Shown here in pieces: positions 1 to 13,200 of a stretch of DNA of 64,000 nucleotides. How positions within the stretch are numbered: the first letter of the stretch is position 1; each line of letters opens with the position of its first letter. Location: positions 195,645,641 through 195,709,640 of the forward strand of contig CM061139.1 in NCBI GenBank assembly GCA_030789695.1, read 5' to 3'. The notes beneath the pieces are model-generated. The model searched no databases, was not told the DNA's origin, and saw only the letters and a program-made list of their open reading frames with translations. This DNA is from Scilla litardierei (taxonomy: Eukaryota; Streptophyta; Magnoliopsida; Asparagales; Asparagaceae). The position numbers were made by a program, and so were the translations under genes.

Positions 1-1062
1 CAAGATGAAAAGTGCCAACATGGATGACTGATCATGCCTCGCAATGTGTAGATCAAAATGACTAGTGTAAATTGTAGGATCGAAAAGTGCCAATAAAAAC
101 ACAAATTTTCAACAATGAGAATAACAACATAAAAAAGGTCTTTTGGAAATCTGTTTAAATCAAGAATGAGATTTTTCAACCTACAAAGATGATTTTTGGA
201 GTTTATAGGAGATATCAACGAGCCTTTCTTTTTATCCTTTTGTTTACGCCAAAAAAATCCTTAAACCAGGAATAATCAAATCAGGAATAATCAAGCTTTT
301 AAGTTATGGTGTGCATATATGGAGCCTTTTGTTTTGGGGATGAAGAGTATATCTCATATCTTCCAAAGACAGTGTGGCTCAAATAAAGCATGAAGAAGAA
401 ATTCAAGAAAAAAATGAGGCAAATAGCATAATAATATTAGTGTAGAATATTCATCATAAATTTTAACATTTATATCCCTCAGATTCATCAAAATTTTATA
501 ATTCTATTCATCAGGATAGTCTTTTACCAATGTACATTCTTTTATGCAAATGCTAAACACGATATACTTTAGATATAGCGTTCTAGTGAACAGTTTTATC
601 GTGTATAATGATGTCAATTTGAGCCACAAGCTAGCTGTAGTTTTCTCATCAGTTACATCCATAAGGACTTCATCGGATAAATAAAGTTGGATGATAATTA
701 GTACTTTGGTTTCTTGGGTTTGCTTTCTCTGGGTCTGCTATTGAACTCAACACTTCTCTTTTTCAGCTAGTGTATCTAGAAGATCTTGTTATGTTAATAA
801 AGCATGCAAGTTTTGAACGGAATTCAATTCATCAAATATGCACAGAATATCGCTTTTTCCATATTCATATCTTATGACATGTGATATGTTGGAACATGTT
901 GTTCATCAAGTGAAAATGCTAATGCATTTCATGAGTGGCAAGGACAGAGATAAAGAGCCAAATAGAACACTATCGCATTGACAAGTCTCTATGTATTAAA
1001 ATGACAAGATTGTGCACTAATATATAACTGCAAATTAGAAAAGAATAGATATAAATATTTCT
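1..1062. other. AT-rich 3' flank of the FAR1-like gene
   Basis: I see no supported gene here. It is AT-rich sequence downstream of the minus-strand FAR1-like gene and may hold its 3' untranslated region or a further 3' exon, because a GTAAGT splice-donor match overlaps the stop codon at 1063-1065. A short open stretch near 880-980 on the plus strand matches nothing I recognise. Confidence 0.5.
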
Positions 1063-3595
1063 CTACTTACAATTTTGAGGGCAATTGGTTCGATAATGGC
1101 CGAGTTGTTGACAATTTCCGCATTTTCTTCGCTTTACATCTTTTTTTTCTTGAGATAATTCAATTCCTGACCTTAGTCTGCTAGCACTCTTTGGACGACC
1201 CTTTGTTCTAACAGGGCCATCAGGATCCTTGATCATGATTTCTTCACCATCATGTAATATCACGGTGGTAGAACTGCCAACATGACTTTGAACTTGAGGA
1301 TTTTGTTGATGAACCGTCTTAGGTCTAACCTTTTTCTCTGCATCAACAATGAATCCCTCAAGTAAAGACTCAAGCTTAGAAAGAAAAGCATCTGATTCTG
1401 AAACCATTTCAAGAGCACCATTGAATTTGGCCCGAAGTGCCCATAATCTGACAATCCCACATTGATGTGTGTTATATTCAGTTGTCCTCGCATTCATGAC
1501 ATTGACAAATCCGATATTTCGATGCCTTGCAATAATTTTCCACCGATGCAAAATGTACTTTTCCGGAATCGATGCCACTTGATCATGCCATAAAAGACTT
1601 AAAATATGGCGACAAAAGATGCCATGAGTTTCAAGCATTGCACATGTGCATATGACTTTTAACTCTCCAGAATAATCAACTGTCACTTCTTCCCATTGCT
1701 CTTTATCTTCAGAAAACCGACCAACAAGAAATGTCTTCTTAGGTCCATCCTTCAATACTTCTTGTCGAAAAAGTGAGATCCCATCAAAAAATTCTTTTTG
1801 AAATATCTTCAAAATAGTTCTAGTATATAGCTTTCCAACTTGCTCTTCAATTGGGTGGGAATAGTACATCGTCGGTGTGGAATTCAAAGTCATGAAATCT
1901 TCATGGCATTCAGTTGAGCGTCGGGCGGATATGGCCTTTTCATATTGAGTTATAAACTCAACAAGTTTTGTTTTTGCATTAACAAATCCATCAAAAAATG
2001 CATTAATGCTTTCACTCCTTTGGCTTGTTATCATTCCAGCCCAAAAGACATCTTTTAAATATGCATCGACCCAATGATGGCGCAAGTTGTACATCCTTGT
2101 GACCCAGCTATTTGCATCTTTATCTATGTCAAACTTCATATTCAATTCTTCCCATCGTTGTTCACATTTGATGATCGTGCTAGAATGGTACCAAGATTGA
2201 AAATACGTTGCAATTTCATCCCCATATTGGGTCTTCATAGATGGAATTTGTTCTGCAATATGCTTGCTAATATGCCAGAAGCAAAAACGATGTCGAGTTG
2301 TCGGAAATACTTTCTCAATGGCCTTCTTCATTTGTCCATCTTGATCAGTGATTATAGCCTTAGGTGCAACTCCATGCATGCATTTAAGCCACTGAGTAAA
2401 TAACCAAACAAATGTCTCCTCCTGCTCATCTGCAAGTAGTGCACACCCGAAGAGAGTGGACTGTCGATGATGATTCACACCAGTAAATGGAGCAAAAGGC
2501 AAGCTTAAGTAATTTGTTTTATAAGTTGTGTCAAAAACTACAACATCCCCAAGACTTAAGTAAGATTCTCTTGACCTGCCATCCGCCCAAAAGACACTTC
2601 TAAAAGTGCCGACATGATCCACCTCCATGGCAAAGTAAAAATCTGGATCCGTGTCCTTTTTGTCTTGAAAATGTCTAATGATAGATATACATTCATTGCC
2701 AATGTTATTCTTCCTTAATGTTCTGATATAATCATTGCATTGTTGTGCAGTGATTCTATCTTCATTTGCTCTCCCATCTGCACTTGTATACAGAACATTA
2801 AGTGTCTTAGAAATGGTTGTAGGACCCATTCCTTCTTCTCTCAAATTTTCAATCCATTCTCTACACATATGTGTTCGATGTAGTTGCTTGTGAGAGTAAT
2901 GATGCATCACCTTATCTGGACTTGAAAGTTCATGATTTTGATGCTCCGACACAAACTTAGAAACCATCCAAGTATTTGAAGATGTTAATTTGATCTTCAT
3001 TTTGGCAAGACATCCCACCCTTGTATCCGGACGGCGAAAGGAAACACCTCTCACGAGTTGTCTCTTGTCATCCATTTTCTTGAACCCCGCTTTGTTACAA
3101 ACAAAAGTCCTACAAAGTGTCACATTCGAATTCTTTCTTGACCTATTGGCCGCTTCTTTACGAATTCCAAAGCCCATCTTTCGTGCATAAGCATTGTAGT
3201 AATGATATGCATCTTCTTGAGTAGGAAACTCTTTGCCTTCATATGGATCTTCTCCATTTAGAAAAGTTTCTCCATATAAATCTACTAAAGCATGTTGTGA
3301 TTGGCCAATTGTACCCGTAGACAAGTGGGCGTCGCTCCCATCATGTACAGATTCCATCTCAGTTACTTCGCACGGCACTACATGATCCTAAAATTCAAAT
3401 ACACTACATGATCCTCATGTTGCTTCCAGCATGCAAAATTTCAAAATGAAGATGATAGATGATTTCTACAGATTAATATCATGTCTCTATATATGAAATT
3501 TTAAAGTTTATGCAAACCTGAGGAGCTTCAAATGGTATCCCAGACTTTGGCGAAGAGTCAATTGAAAAGTCTGTTCCAATGACACCCGCCTCCAT
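1063..3595 (-). CDS. FAR1/FHY3-type (FAR1-RELATED SEQUENCE) MULE-derived protein, two exons
   Basis: This family descends from Mutator-like transposases; FAR1 and FHY3 are nuclear DNA-binding transcription regulators of phytochrome A signalling. I model exon 1 as 3595-3518 (ATG at 3595), an intron at 3517-3388 (GT...AG, 130 bp) and exon 2 as 3387-1063, giving 800 aa in one frame. The intronless frame would start at a GTG near 3378, which is not a plausible plant start; the alternative is the internal ATG near 3357. Visible domains are a FAR1 DNA-binding region (about residues 79-184, with the CxxxxC...HxxH zinc ligands), a MULE transposase core with DDE candidates D312 (FDTTYK), D374 (TDQDG) and E485 (SQRSESIN) and a CFWH motif, a SWIM zinc finger CxCx..CxH (about 607-621), and a C-terminal CCHC knuckle (782-795). 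No stop or frameshift interrupts it. It could be a domesticated regulator or a transposase gene; I saw no terminal inverted repeats. It lies antisense to the downstream exocyst gene. Confidence 0.85.
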
Positions 3596-4300
3596 TCCAT
3601 TGCCGTCCGCTGAGGGTTTCCATCGCAACAAATTCCGCTGAGGGTTTCCATCCGCTGAGGGTTTCCTCCGTTCCATTGAACGCCAATCGCCGATGGTGGT
3701 GGCCGCCGGAGGGGAGGACGGGGAAGCCCGATGCCGAGGCGAGAGGGATGAAAGCCAATTGCCGATGGTGGTGGCCGTCGGAGGGGAGGACGGGGGCGTA
3801 CGATGCCGAGGTGAGAGGGATGAACGCCAATCGTGGCCGCCGGAGGGGAGGACGGGGACGCCCGATGCCGAGGGAAGGCGGGGCGGAAAATAGAGAAGAC
3901 GGGGGGGGGGAGAACGAGGAGGGGGTGGGCGAAGGGGGAAACTGGAGAGGGCGGGGGCGCACGAAACCCTCAGGACGCCCGATGCCGAGGGAAGGCGAAG
4001 GGGAGAGAACGACGGAGGGGGGGGGCGAAGGGGGCAACTTGAGAGGGCGGGGGCGCACGAAACCCTCAGGAGACGGGGACGCCCATGCCGAGGGAAGGCG
4101 AAGGGGAGAGAACGACGGAGGGGGGGGGCGAAGGGGGAAACCGGAGAGGGCGGACGAAACCCTCAGGAGACGGGGGTGGGCGAAGTAGGGTTGGATTGTT
4201 TGTTCTGAGGAAGAAGAATTAAACCTGCAGCAATAAAGTTGGGTTGTTTTTCCGAGAGAGGGGCTAATTTGCAAAAGATACACGCAGAACCATTAATATC
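3596..4300 (-). promoter_or_regulatory. GC-rich repeated upstream region of the FAR1-like gene
   Basis: Immediately upstream of the proposed ATG lie three copies of a CCGCTGAGGGTTTCC-type unit (3605-3675), then diverged GC-rich repeats built on GGCCGCCGGAGGGGAGGACGG (3690-3870) and on GAAGGCGAAGGGGAGAG with runs of G (3890-4180). Open frames cross it on both strands with low-complexity Pro/Arg/Gly translations, which is expected of such repeats and not evidence of a protein. I read it as the 5' untranslated and promoter region. A transcription start cannot be placed from sequence alone. Confidence 0.5.
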
Positions 4301-4383
4301 AGCTGCAGAAATCGGACGCGTGAGATGGGGCCACGCGGGTGAATATGAGATGATAGCTCATACGGCGTATGATACCCATTAAA

Positions 4384-4385
<2 letters not shown>

Positions 4386-4431
<46 letters not shown>

Positions 4432-4484
4432 TATATATATATATATATATAGTACAAGCCCACACACACACACACACACACACT
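4386..4484. repeat. (AT)n and (CA)n microsatellites
   Basis: A long (AT)n tract with a small interruption near 4427 is followed by AGTACAAGCCC and a (CA)n tract at about 4461-4482. The flanking pieces (GGCGTATGATA...CATTA and AGTACAAGCCCAC) resemble parts of the fold-back MITE at 30043-30222, so the microsatellite may have grown inside a related MITE. Confidence 0.85.
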
Positions 4485-4489
4485 TATTA

Positions 4490-5145
4490 CATTTGAGGGG
4501 GACCTACCACGGGTTTGTCCCATGTGGCAATGTCCCCTCAACCGTGGGGATGCTACACCCAAAAGATGGAGAAATTAATGATTTGCAGTCTGGGGAGTTA
4601 CAAATCAGCAATGAATTTGAGCATATACGGGAAAGAAATGAAAGAGAAGTGGGAACATTGCAGTAGAAGTAGGATGGGTGAGTGAATTCTGGAAAAGATT
4701 GATATAAAAAGAACAAGACTCGAGCAATATTGCCCCAAGCTTTTATAGATGGGTCCTCCCAATCACAGAAGATTTGAGAAGAGTCTCAAAAGTATATGAT
4801 TTGTTATAATGTCTTGTAGGTTATAGAAATTGACCTATCTGGTTGATGTGTCAGCTTTAATTCGAGAATAGTCTTTTTAAAATTAAGGCCAGTTCACCCC
4901 TTTTCCTCATTTTTTGCCCCTTTTCTTTTCCTCATCTTCTCCTTGCCAATGTCCTTTTTTAATGGCTATGCACCCCCATAAGCTGAACAGGTGGAAAGGT
5001 CAATTTGTGTGTTCAAATGTAAAAGCATTGAAAGAGAGATGTTGAGGAGGGCAGGGGTAAAGAGTGATGCAAAACTGGAAAAATTAACTTTTGTTTAAGT
5101 TTGGCAGAATATTCTCCAAATAAGGAAAGATATGTTAAGCAGAGG
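4490..5145. other. Unassigned sequence between microsatellite and LTR
   Basis: AT-rich sequence without a recognisable gene. If the EXO84B-like gene extends upstream of the window, this is intronic. Confidence 0.4.
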
Positions 5146-6572
5146 TGTTAGGACCTGTGATGGCAAGCAGAAACACTAGATGTGATAAATAGTGTTTTAT
5201 AAATTCTTACAAAAACTCCCAAGTATGTCTACATAAGAAAACAAATTGTGTTACCAAATTGTTTCTTGATTAACAAATTGATTTTGCAAATATAAAATGC
5301 AGAAATATAAACTTAAGTATGCCAGAAAAAGAAATCAATACAAAGAATACAATCATAAACACTAAGAAGTAGTCTGGTTTGGTCACCCTTGACCTATTCC
5401 AGTATCCAAGTCCCACTTGGGATTTTCACTATCTCCATCCAAATGGAAGTTGCTTACACCCAATCCACTACATCACAAATCGGTGTATGGAATCAATCGA
5501 CTCAAACCAATTTGAGTAATCAACAACCACTCTTCTTGAGAAGCAACCCCTTCCTTCTGCACAATGAAGGAATATACTTACAACCATCTTTTGATGAAGA
5601 ACACGATACTTCTAGCCTTTGTTGAAGCACTTGTGTAATTGTGAGGCTATAGAAAGATTTTGATCTCAAAGAGTATAAAGAAATTAAGCTTTGGAGATCA
5701 AGAGTTTGGTCAACGGATTGAACGAGAGCTTTTATAAGAGGCTAAAGAGAAAAGGGTTTTTGCTTAAAAGCTTTGAGCACTTAAACACTTGAATTTTCTT
5801 TAATAAACTTCATAAATTCTAATAAAATCATGGCAATAACTTCTGAACAACCCTCAATTTATATGCTGAAAATCGTGTTTAAAGAAATCCCAAAATTACC
5901 ATTTAAACATTCAAAAACGACTAGTTGCGGAAATCACATTTTTGACCAACAACTAGTTTCAAATCGGCGAGAGTATAACACCTAGTAGACTAATGGTAGC
6001 TAATCGATTAGGCAATGAACTCTAGTCGACTAGTGCCGCTCATTCAGAACCTGTAAGAAAATTGCAAGCTCGTCATAAAATTGCAAGCTCTCTGTCAGCC
6101 TCCTAGTCGACTAGTGTTACTGAATTAGTCGACTAATCCTAATACTCTAGTCGACTAATGACTAGACTAATGCTGACATTCTGACAGTCATTATGTTCAG
6201 GTATTCTAGTCAACTAGGTATCATTTTTAGTCGACTAGTCGGTCTATAAAAACATAATTTTACCCTTTAAAACTTGGGGAATCTTATCAAAAAATTCAAA
6301 ATATTTTTATTGTATTTTATAGGATTTCCTGTGTGTGTGAATGCTTCAACAAGACTTTAACATAAATCTAAGACAAGAGAAAAATACAGCAGAATTACAT
6401 ATTCTTGAAGCTTTATGTAGTCATCTGATATCCATCTCCTTGTCTTTAATTTGTTTAAACTTCATAGGTCTTGGTCAAGCTTCATCAAGCTTTGAACTCT
6501 TTAATATTTTTTGCCTATACAAAATGTTTGCTCATCATCAAAACTTATATAAGTGCGACTCAATACTCAACA
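5146..6572 (-). mobile_element. SIRE-type copia LTR (solo or fragment), antisense
   Basis: Read on the minus strand it starts TGTTGAGTATTGAG, has TTTTGATGATGAGCAAAC about 30 bases in, and ends CAGGTCCTAACA. These match the starts of the LTRs at 60723 and 48112 and the end of the LTR at 48112. A TATA box (TATAAAA on the minus strand, 5730-5736) lies downstream of a cluster of TAGTCGACTA palindromes at 5950-6240. No primer-binding site follows. The five bases on either side (agagg, gctgc) do not match, so this may be a truncated 3' LTR, not a clean solo LTR. Confidence 0.75.
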
Positions 6573-7228
6573 GCTGCCCCAATTTAAAAAAACTTATTAG
6601 AATCGAGGGACATAATTACAAATCATATGGTTTGTGAGGACTTGTTCCAAGTTATGTGTGATTTGAGAGTTCAAATAGGAACAAAACCCCTATCTTCATA
6701 AATAGGTCATCTTTTATCCCAGTCGTGCTTAAGCTCGGCCTGATACCGGAATAGAAGGAAAAAAACCTACATTTTACAGGACTGATCCTACTTATAGAAA
6801 GGAGAGAGGAGAAAGGAACAGAAAACTTTGCACAAGATCTGCCTTGAGAGATGAAGACCGCATTCCTTTCCTTTTCAAACATCTACACCTGTTGACCCAC
6901 TGTATTTAGTCCTCTTTTTTATTTTATTTTATTATTTTTTTCTTTTTTCCGATTAAGATACAGTCCTTGTTTTCTGCTGAATAATCTCAATTCCCAATAG
7001 CATGTCACATCAACTAATAATTCTCAATTTCCAATGGCATGGTTTCATCGAGTAATCAACTTCCTCATTTTTTATTTTGTACCATTCATAAATTCATTGT
7101 ACTGTGTGATATATTTCAATTATATGACTGATTATTATCTTATAACCCAAAGCAGCTCTGATGGCATTATTATGTTCTTTAAATTTTTAATCTTCATCTA
7201 TTTGTCTCATAATGTTAACCTTTTGCAG
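6573..7228. other. Probable intron sequence upstream of the first EXO84B-like exon in the window
   Basis: No gene is visible. It ends in a pyrimidine-rich acceptor (ccttttgcag) at 7219-7228, which marks it as intronic. The open frame continuing upstream of the acceptor encodes a hydrophobic stretch unlike any exocyst protein, so it should be excluded from the coding sequence. Confidence 0.6.
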
Positions 7229-10200
7229 GATTTCTTTGAGGATGTAGGGCCGCTACTGAGCATGCAGTTGGGTGGTTCAACCTTGAATGGCCTTTTAAGA
7301 GTATTCAACTCCTATGTAAATTTGCTGATAAATGCGTTGCCTGGTTCCATGGAGGATGAGGAAAACTTGGAAGGTTCTGGGAATAAAATCGTGAGAATGG
7401 CCGAAACAGAAATGCAACAGTTAGCTTTGTTAGCAAATGCATCTTTATTAGCAGAAGAGTTGTTACCACGAGCAGCCATGAAGCTTTCGCCCATGTTCCA
7501 GTCAAGTGGTATGGATGATCCTCGCAAAAAAGGTTCAGACAAACAAAACCGCATGCCAGAACAAAGAGAATGGAAAAGGAAACTGCAACGATCCGTTGAT
7601 AAATTGCGTGATAGTTTCTGTAGGCAGCATGCCCTTGATCTTATCTTCACAGAAGATGGTGATACACATCTAAGTGCTGAAATGTATATAGGTTTGGATC
7701 CAAATTATGAGCCAGACTGGGTTCCATCTCCAATATTTCAGGTATGTTACTTTGCATGAATTAAGACTCTGTAGCCGGGAGAAAAATCATCTTGGTCATT
7801 AGCTACCCTCCTTTTTTCACCGAAATATCTTTTCAGTATTGTAGTTTGTAAAGCATGATATTTTACTTGATTGTACTGTCATCTCTGTTTAATCCTATTG
7901 TCATCTCTTCCTTAATCATTTCAGTTAAATAAACCATGATTGAAAGCAGTGACCAAACTATAATTTTGTATTAGTTTCCGGTTTAATATCTAATATGACA
8001 CATGCTGTAATTCATCCTATTTTACCTGATTGTAGTCTTAGGTTATGTGACACTAGACTAGGAATATATATTGGGGGTTGGAGTCGGGGTATATAAACCT
8101 ATTAAAAAGTTAATAGACCATTGGTCCGTTATTACCTTAACATTACTGAAGTTTGATGTGTGGAAATCAATGGTTAATTGGCTATAGTTATTTTATATTG
8201 TTAATGAATGAACTTAAACAGTTATCTATATGCTTTCGTGGAAACTGGAGTTGTGCAGTTCTCATCAATCTTTTCTTTTCAGGAATTATATGCAAAATTG
8301 AATAGAATGGCAAGCATAGCCACAGATATGTTTATAGGCAGGGAGAGGTTTGCGACCTTGTTATTGATGAGGCTCACAGAGACAGTAATTTTATGGCTTT
8401 CAGAAGATCATAGCTTTTGGGAGGAAATTGAAGAGGGGCCTAGATCTTTGGGCGCTTTCGGCCTTCAACAGGTATATGTTCTGGATAGAAAGGTCTGGCT
8501 TTCTTGGTTACTTAAATATATTAACATGCAATTATTCATTATCTTTCACATTTTTTTGTAGTTTTATTTGGACATGCAGTTTGTAATCCTCTTTGGACAA
8601 GGCAGATACTTATCTAGGAATGTGCATCAAGTTATTATTGACGTTATAGATAGAGCTATGGCTGCGTTCTCAGCAACCGGAATGGACCCGGATAGGTATG
8701 CCCATTGCTAAAATCTATGTTCTGTTTGGTGGCTGAAGTAAATAATGGACCTTAACAGAATGTGGATTTCAAGTATATGTTGTCCTTGCAAAGCAATGAA
8801 CATGCTAGGATGTTCCCTTTTACTTTTGCTCTTTGGTTTTGTTCACATGCTGTTCATCACGTGTCAAAATTTTTAGCTTAGGTTTTCGACATTCCAATAA
8901 TCATAATCTGCTTGAATTCACTGTAATATTTGAGTTAAGAGCAGCTGTAACCAAGGTTTTAGGTCTCGGTTTCGGTCTCGGTATCGCTCTTCCCAAAATT
9001 TAGGTTTCGGTATCGGTATCGTCCGTTTCGGTGGTTTCGGACGGTAGTTTCGTTTCATCGGTATCGGTAGTTTCAGATACTTAAAACTCTATTAAATACT
9101 ATCAAATATTATCAAATATTAGCACAAATACCTTTTTACTAGTTACACATTTTGTTAAAAGTATTATGCTAAATATATTACATTTTTTTGATCAACAGGA
9201 TTGAAAATAAATGAGAATGGCAAGCTTCTGAATAAATGGAAGGGTTTGGTGGCTGAAAATGATAACTTTGTAAATAAATGGAAAACCTTTAGTGGCCAGC
9301 TCACTCAAAAGGTCAAACTTCTTAATAAATACTAACATGTGTTGGACAATTGCACTTGCACCGTGCAAACAAAATTTAAATTAAATGCTAGAATATGCTA
9401 CCATGTAAGATCTCAAATTGCAGGAGGCGGGCTTCTTCGGGGATGCGACGGGAGGCGGGCGACCATGAGGTACGTCCATCTCTTCGTTTCTTCTTCTTTT
9501 TCTGGATTTTGGTGATGTTTCCTCCTCCTCCTCCTTCTTGTTTTCATTTTTTAAGTTTCAGTCGGTATCGGACAAGTTTCGGCCGGTATCAGTCAATACG
9601 GCCGAAACCCCGGCCGATACGGCCGAAACCCAGGCCGATACGGCCGAAACCCCGGCCGATACGGCCGAAACCGAGAAGTAACATGTGGTTTCGGACCGGT
9701 CCCCTCCGAAACCGATCCGAAACGGCCGAAACCTTTAGGTTTCGGCCGAAACCTAAAACTATGGCTGTAACAACCCGTTTTCGGGTGTCATCACAATTTA
9801 CAATTATTATACAGATCCTGCTTGGTACCAGTGAAAATAGAATAAAGCTAAATAGAAAATAACACCGAAATTAAAATCATACCTGAAGGAACAATATTAG
9901 AAACTTAGAGTATCATGAAAGCTAAGCTCCAGTGCTAAAGATCTCCTACTAAACCAGTAGAAGATAATATAAGGGGAGTTACAAAGTAGATTACATCTAA
10001 ACCAAGCTAACAATTTACGTACAACGAAACCAGTACCGATATCTCAGAACAAGAAGAATAACCTACTGAGCTGAAAAAGTAATGAGTTATGAATGTCTTT
10101 AAGTGTTGGTTAAAGTTAAACTAACCATTCTAGGTCGTGACTCATGTTCGAGTGAGTAATATGCATTAGCACGTTTTATGACCCCGCTATTAATGTGGAT

Positions 10201-13200
10201 AGCGGATAATTTAATATAAACCCTCATTTCAGATGAAAGAGGAAAATTGCATTTGAACCCTCGTTACATAAAAGGAGGAAAATTTATAACTTTTGTAATA
10301 TGCCCCACTTCCATCGGGAGAGTGGTAAAACGAATACTTTATCCATCATCGCATCTGTGCACGTGAACAATGAGCTAAGTGTATGACCTCCTAGATGTTT
10401 GTTACATGTCATGTACTATCAATGTCAAGTGGCTAGTCGATCGATTGCTTTATGAATGTGCACGGAGTCTTAATGATACAATTGGGTGATACGTTTAAAT
10501 GTTTCTAATCCACGCTTGTATGATAAGTAATTTTTGGTTCAAGTATCGATACTCAGGCATTCAAAAGTAATTTAATTATTAATCTAGCACATTTGAATTA
10601 TGGAATAAGAGTAAAACAATCAATTATTGTTAACACCATAAATCTGAAAATGAAAGGGAAAACAATAAAAGGGAACAATTATACATTGGATCAGATTCGC
10701 ATCATTCGGCACGTCAATAATTGATAGATTACCAGCCTAGGAAGGAATAGTTTTGTCATTTAACAAAGAATCGGTTAGCAAGCACAGGCCAACCGAAAGG
10801 CCATCGAAAAGAAAGGTAGCAAGGTTAAAACTGTGAATCTCCAAATAATAAGACAGGGCCCAGCCAATACCCAAGCATCGGCACACCTAAAAATAACAAC
10901 ATCGATCAACCGTAGTCAAACAAGAGGGAAGTCTCGCAGCGCAGCGAAACCCCCAGAAAATGAAACGACTGTCAGCCAACAACTCTTCACCCGTAGAACA
11001 ACCAAGCCTCACGGTGATAGGAACCCCAAAACCCCCCTAGCGGCTAACTTTAAAATCGGAACAAGAGAGTAAAGGACCAACCGAGACTCTGAAACAAAAG
11101 AAAGGACGGTGGAGTTGCCGTGAAGTCCTAGAGGTGCCGAGAAATTTATCGAGAAAAGCCACTTAAAAGAACCAAGTGAATCATCATCTCCAAACAATGG
11201 AGGCTTAAACACATTTAGTAATTATTAAGAGGAAATTAAACTGAAAGTATTGGAAAAGATCATAATCTACCTCAATAAAGTAATCGAAAGGATCAAACAG
11301 ACCCAAAATCCAAGTTCAAAAGATCTCTAAAATACCAAGATCGAAACCAGAAATTTAGAGAAGAGAAGAAGAGGATTTCGTATGCATAAACCCTAGGAAT
11401 CCATCACATATTTATAGAAAAGAGAACCACGTGAAACAATTTGAATCAATCAAAAATCCTGAAATCCACGGAGAAGATTTGATCGGATCTTGATTTTCGA
11501 AGCGGTGGCTAGGGTTTTGAACCCGTGGAGAGGAGGCGGTGGCTTGTGTCCTCGCTTCGTTCGGTTGGAACGAAAGAGCCGCTGAGGATGATGGGTTCGC
11601 TTGAGCAAGCGGTCCGATCGAGAGAGGGGTTGGGTTCGTTTGGTCCTGGGGGTTTCTTCGACGCAAGAGAGAGATGAAGGCAGCCCCGATGGAAAAATAA
11701 GGGAATGTGTTAATAGATTAAATTGATGATTAAAGATAGTGGGCCTGGGTAAAACAAAATGGAATGGTGGGCTTTGGGCTAGTTCTGTTTTGAAGGAAAA
11801 TAAGGTGGGGATGTTGGGCTGGGCCGGCCCAAGTGATTTAAGAGGAAAAAAAATAAAAGAAGTAGGGAGCTGGGCTTATTAAGAAGAAAGAAAGAAAAGT
11901 AAGGGAAAAGAAAAGGAAAAGAAGTTTAGGAAATTAATTTAATATGAGAATTGAAAAAAAATCCACAATAGTCCTATATGATTTTTGGGTCATTTACAGC
12001 AGCTCTTGCTTGTAATATTTCCTTTTTGCTCTTGGGATGAAATTGATTGTCCTGGTATTCTTTTATCTGAAGGAACATCTATGCATTGTATATGGATTTG
12101 ATAAGGATATTATCAAATTAAATTGTAATGCATGAAAAACACGTATCCGACATCACGATCCAACATTCTTTTTATTGAGTCCATGTAGGCCGGTCCCAAT
12201 TTTTGGGATGAAGGCTACGATGATGCTGATGTGGATGTGATGAGACCGCATTCTATGAAAAAGTGCAGATCTAGAATTTTTGTAGTCTTAGGAGCGTTTT
12301 TCGTAATTTGTAGGGGGTCTTTGTAATTTCAGCTTTAGGGTTATTTCTGTAATTTTGTATTTTCAGTTTATTATTTGTATATGGCTAGGGGGGTTAGGGA
12401 TTCTTATGCTTGATTTTGTGAAGGAACTTCTTAGAGGTTAAGAAGTCCCTCTTCGTTGGAGAGCATGGTCCCCTCTCGAATCGGTGGCTTAGGAGAGAGA
12501 GTTTATCTCGAAAGAACTCAAATCTATCTTGTATTCCCCTTTTATTTCAAATTATATCAATAAAAATCCCATTCCCCCCAAATCATCTCTATTAAATCCT
12601 AAAAATCTCATCTTTCCACTAAAATTCTCATCTTTTCACCAAAACCCCTATTTTTATCCATCAAACCCCTAGCGGACCCTATCAATTTGGTATCAGAGCG
12701 CTACGATCCTTGGCGGAGGCGAAGAAAAAAGACGAAACTTTTGGAAGAAAGACTCGATGTTGAAGTATCGGACTTGAAGAAATACATGGATGAACTAAGA
12801 TCTGGGGTTAGGGTATCAGAGGTTGGGGCTCGTTGGCCCTGGGAGAGCCAGGGGCCTCGCGACGCACTGGCGACCTACCAGGGGCTCGTCAACCCCCAAC
12901 AGGGACGCATGGGGGCCCGCAGCCCCTGGCTCGCGGCCCCCTGGTGGCCAGGCATGCACTTCCAGTGCTTCGGACGGCCCGCCAGGGGCCTGCAACGCCC
13001 TGACGAGACCCCGACGGCCACCAAAGGCTCATTCGAGAGCTGGACGACGACGAAGATTACTTCCGAGGGCCCCACGGCCCCCGGTATACAACAGAAAGGC
13101 GACGATGTCGAGGAGTATCAGGAGGGCTACGACGATGACAGAGACCATGAGGACGGTTGAAACTCAGTTTGTGACGACGATGATTGGGGAGGCTATGGCG

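Noticed and set aside
3676..4283. Open frames up to 241 codons on both strands upstream of the FAR1-like gene
   Set aside because: They run through GC-rich tandem repeats and translate to low-complexity Pro/Arg/Gly; no domain, and they occur on both strands.
5389..5625. 78-codon plus-strand frame
   Set aside because: Lies antisense within the SIRE-type LTR and has no recognisable features.
7034..7228. Extension of the first exocyst exon upstream to the ATG at 7034
   Set aside because: The region is AT-rich, encodes a hydrophobic sequence foreign to EXO84, and ends in a good splice acceptor exactly where family similarity begins.
9395..9862. Frame with RPKPRPIRPKPRP-like repeats
   Set aside because: Caused by CCGATACGGCCGAAACC repeats at the end of the hAT element.
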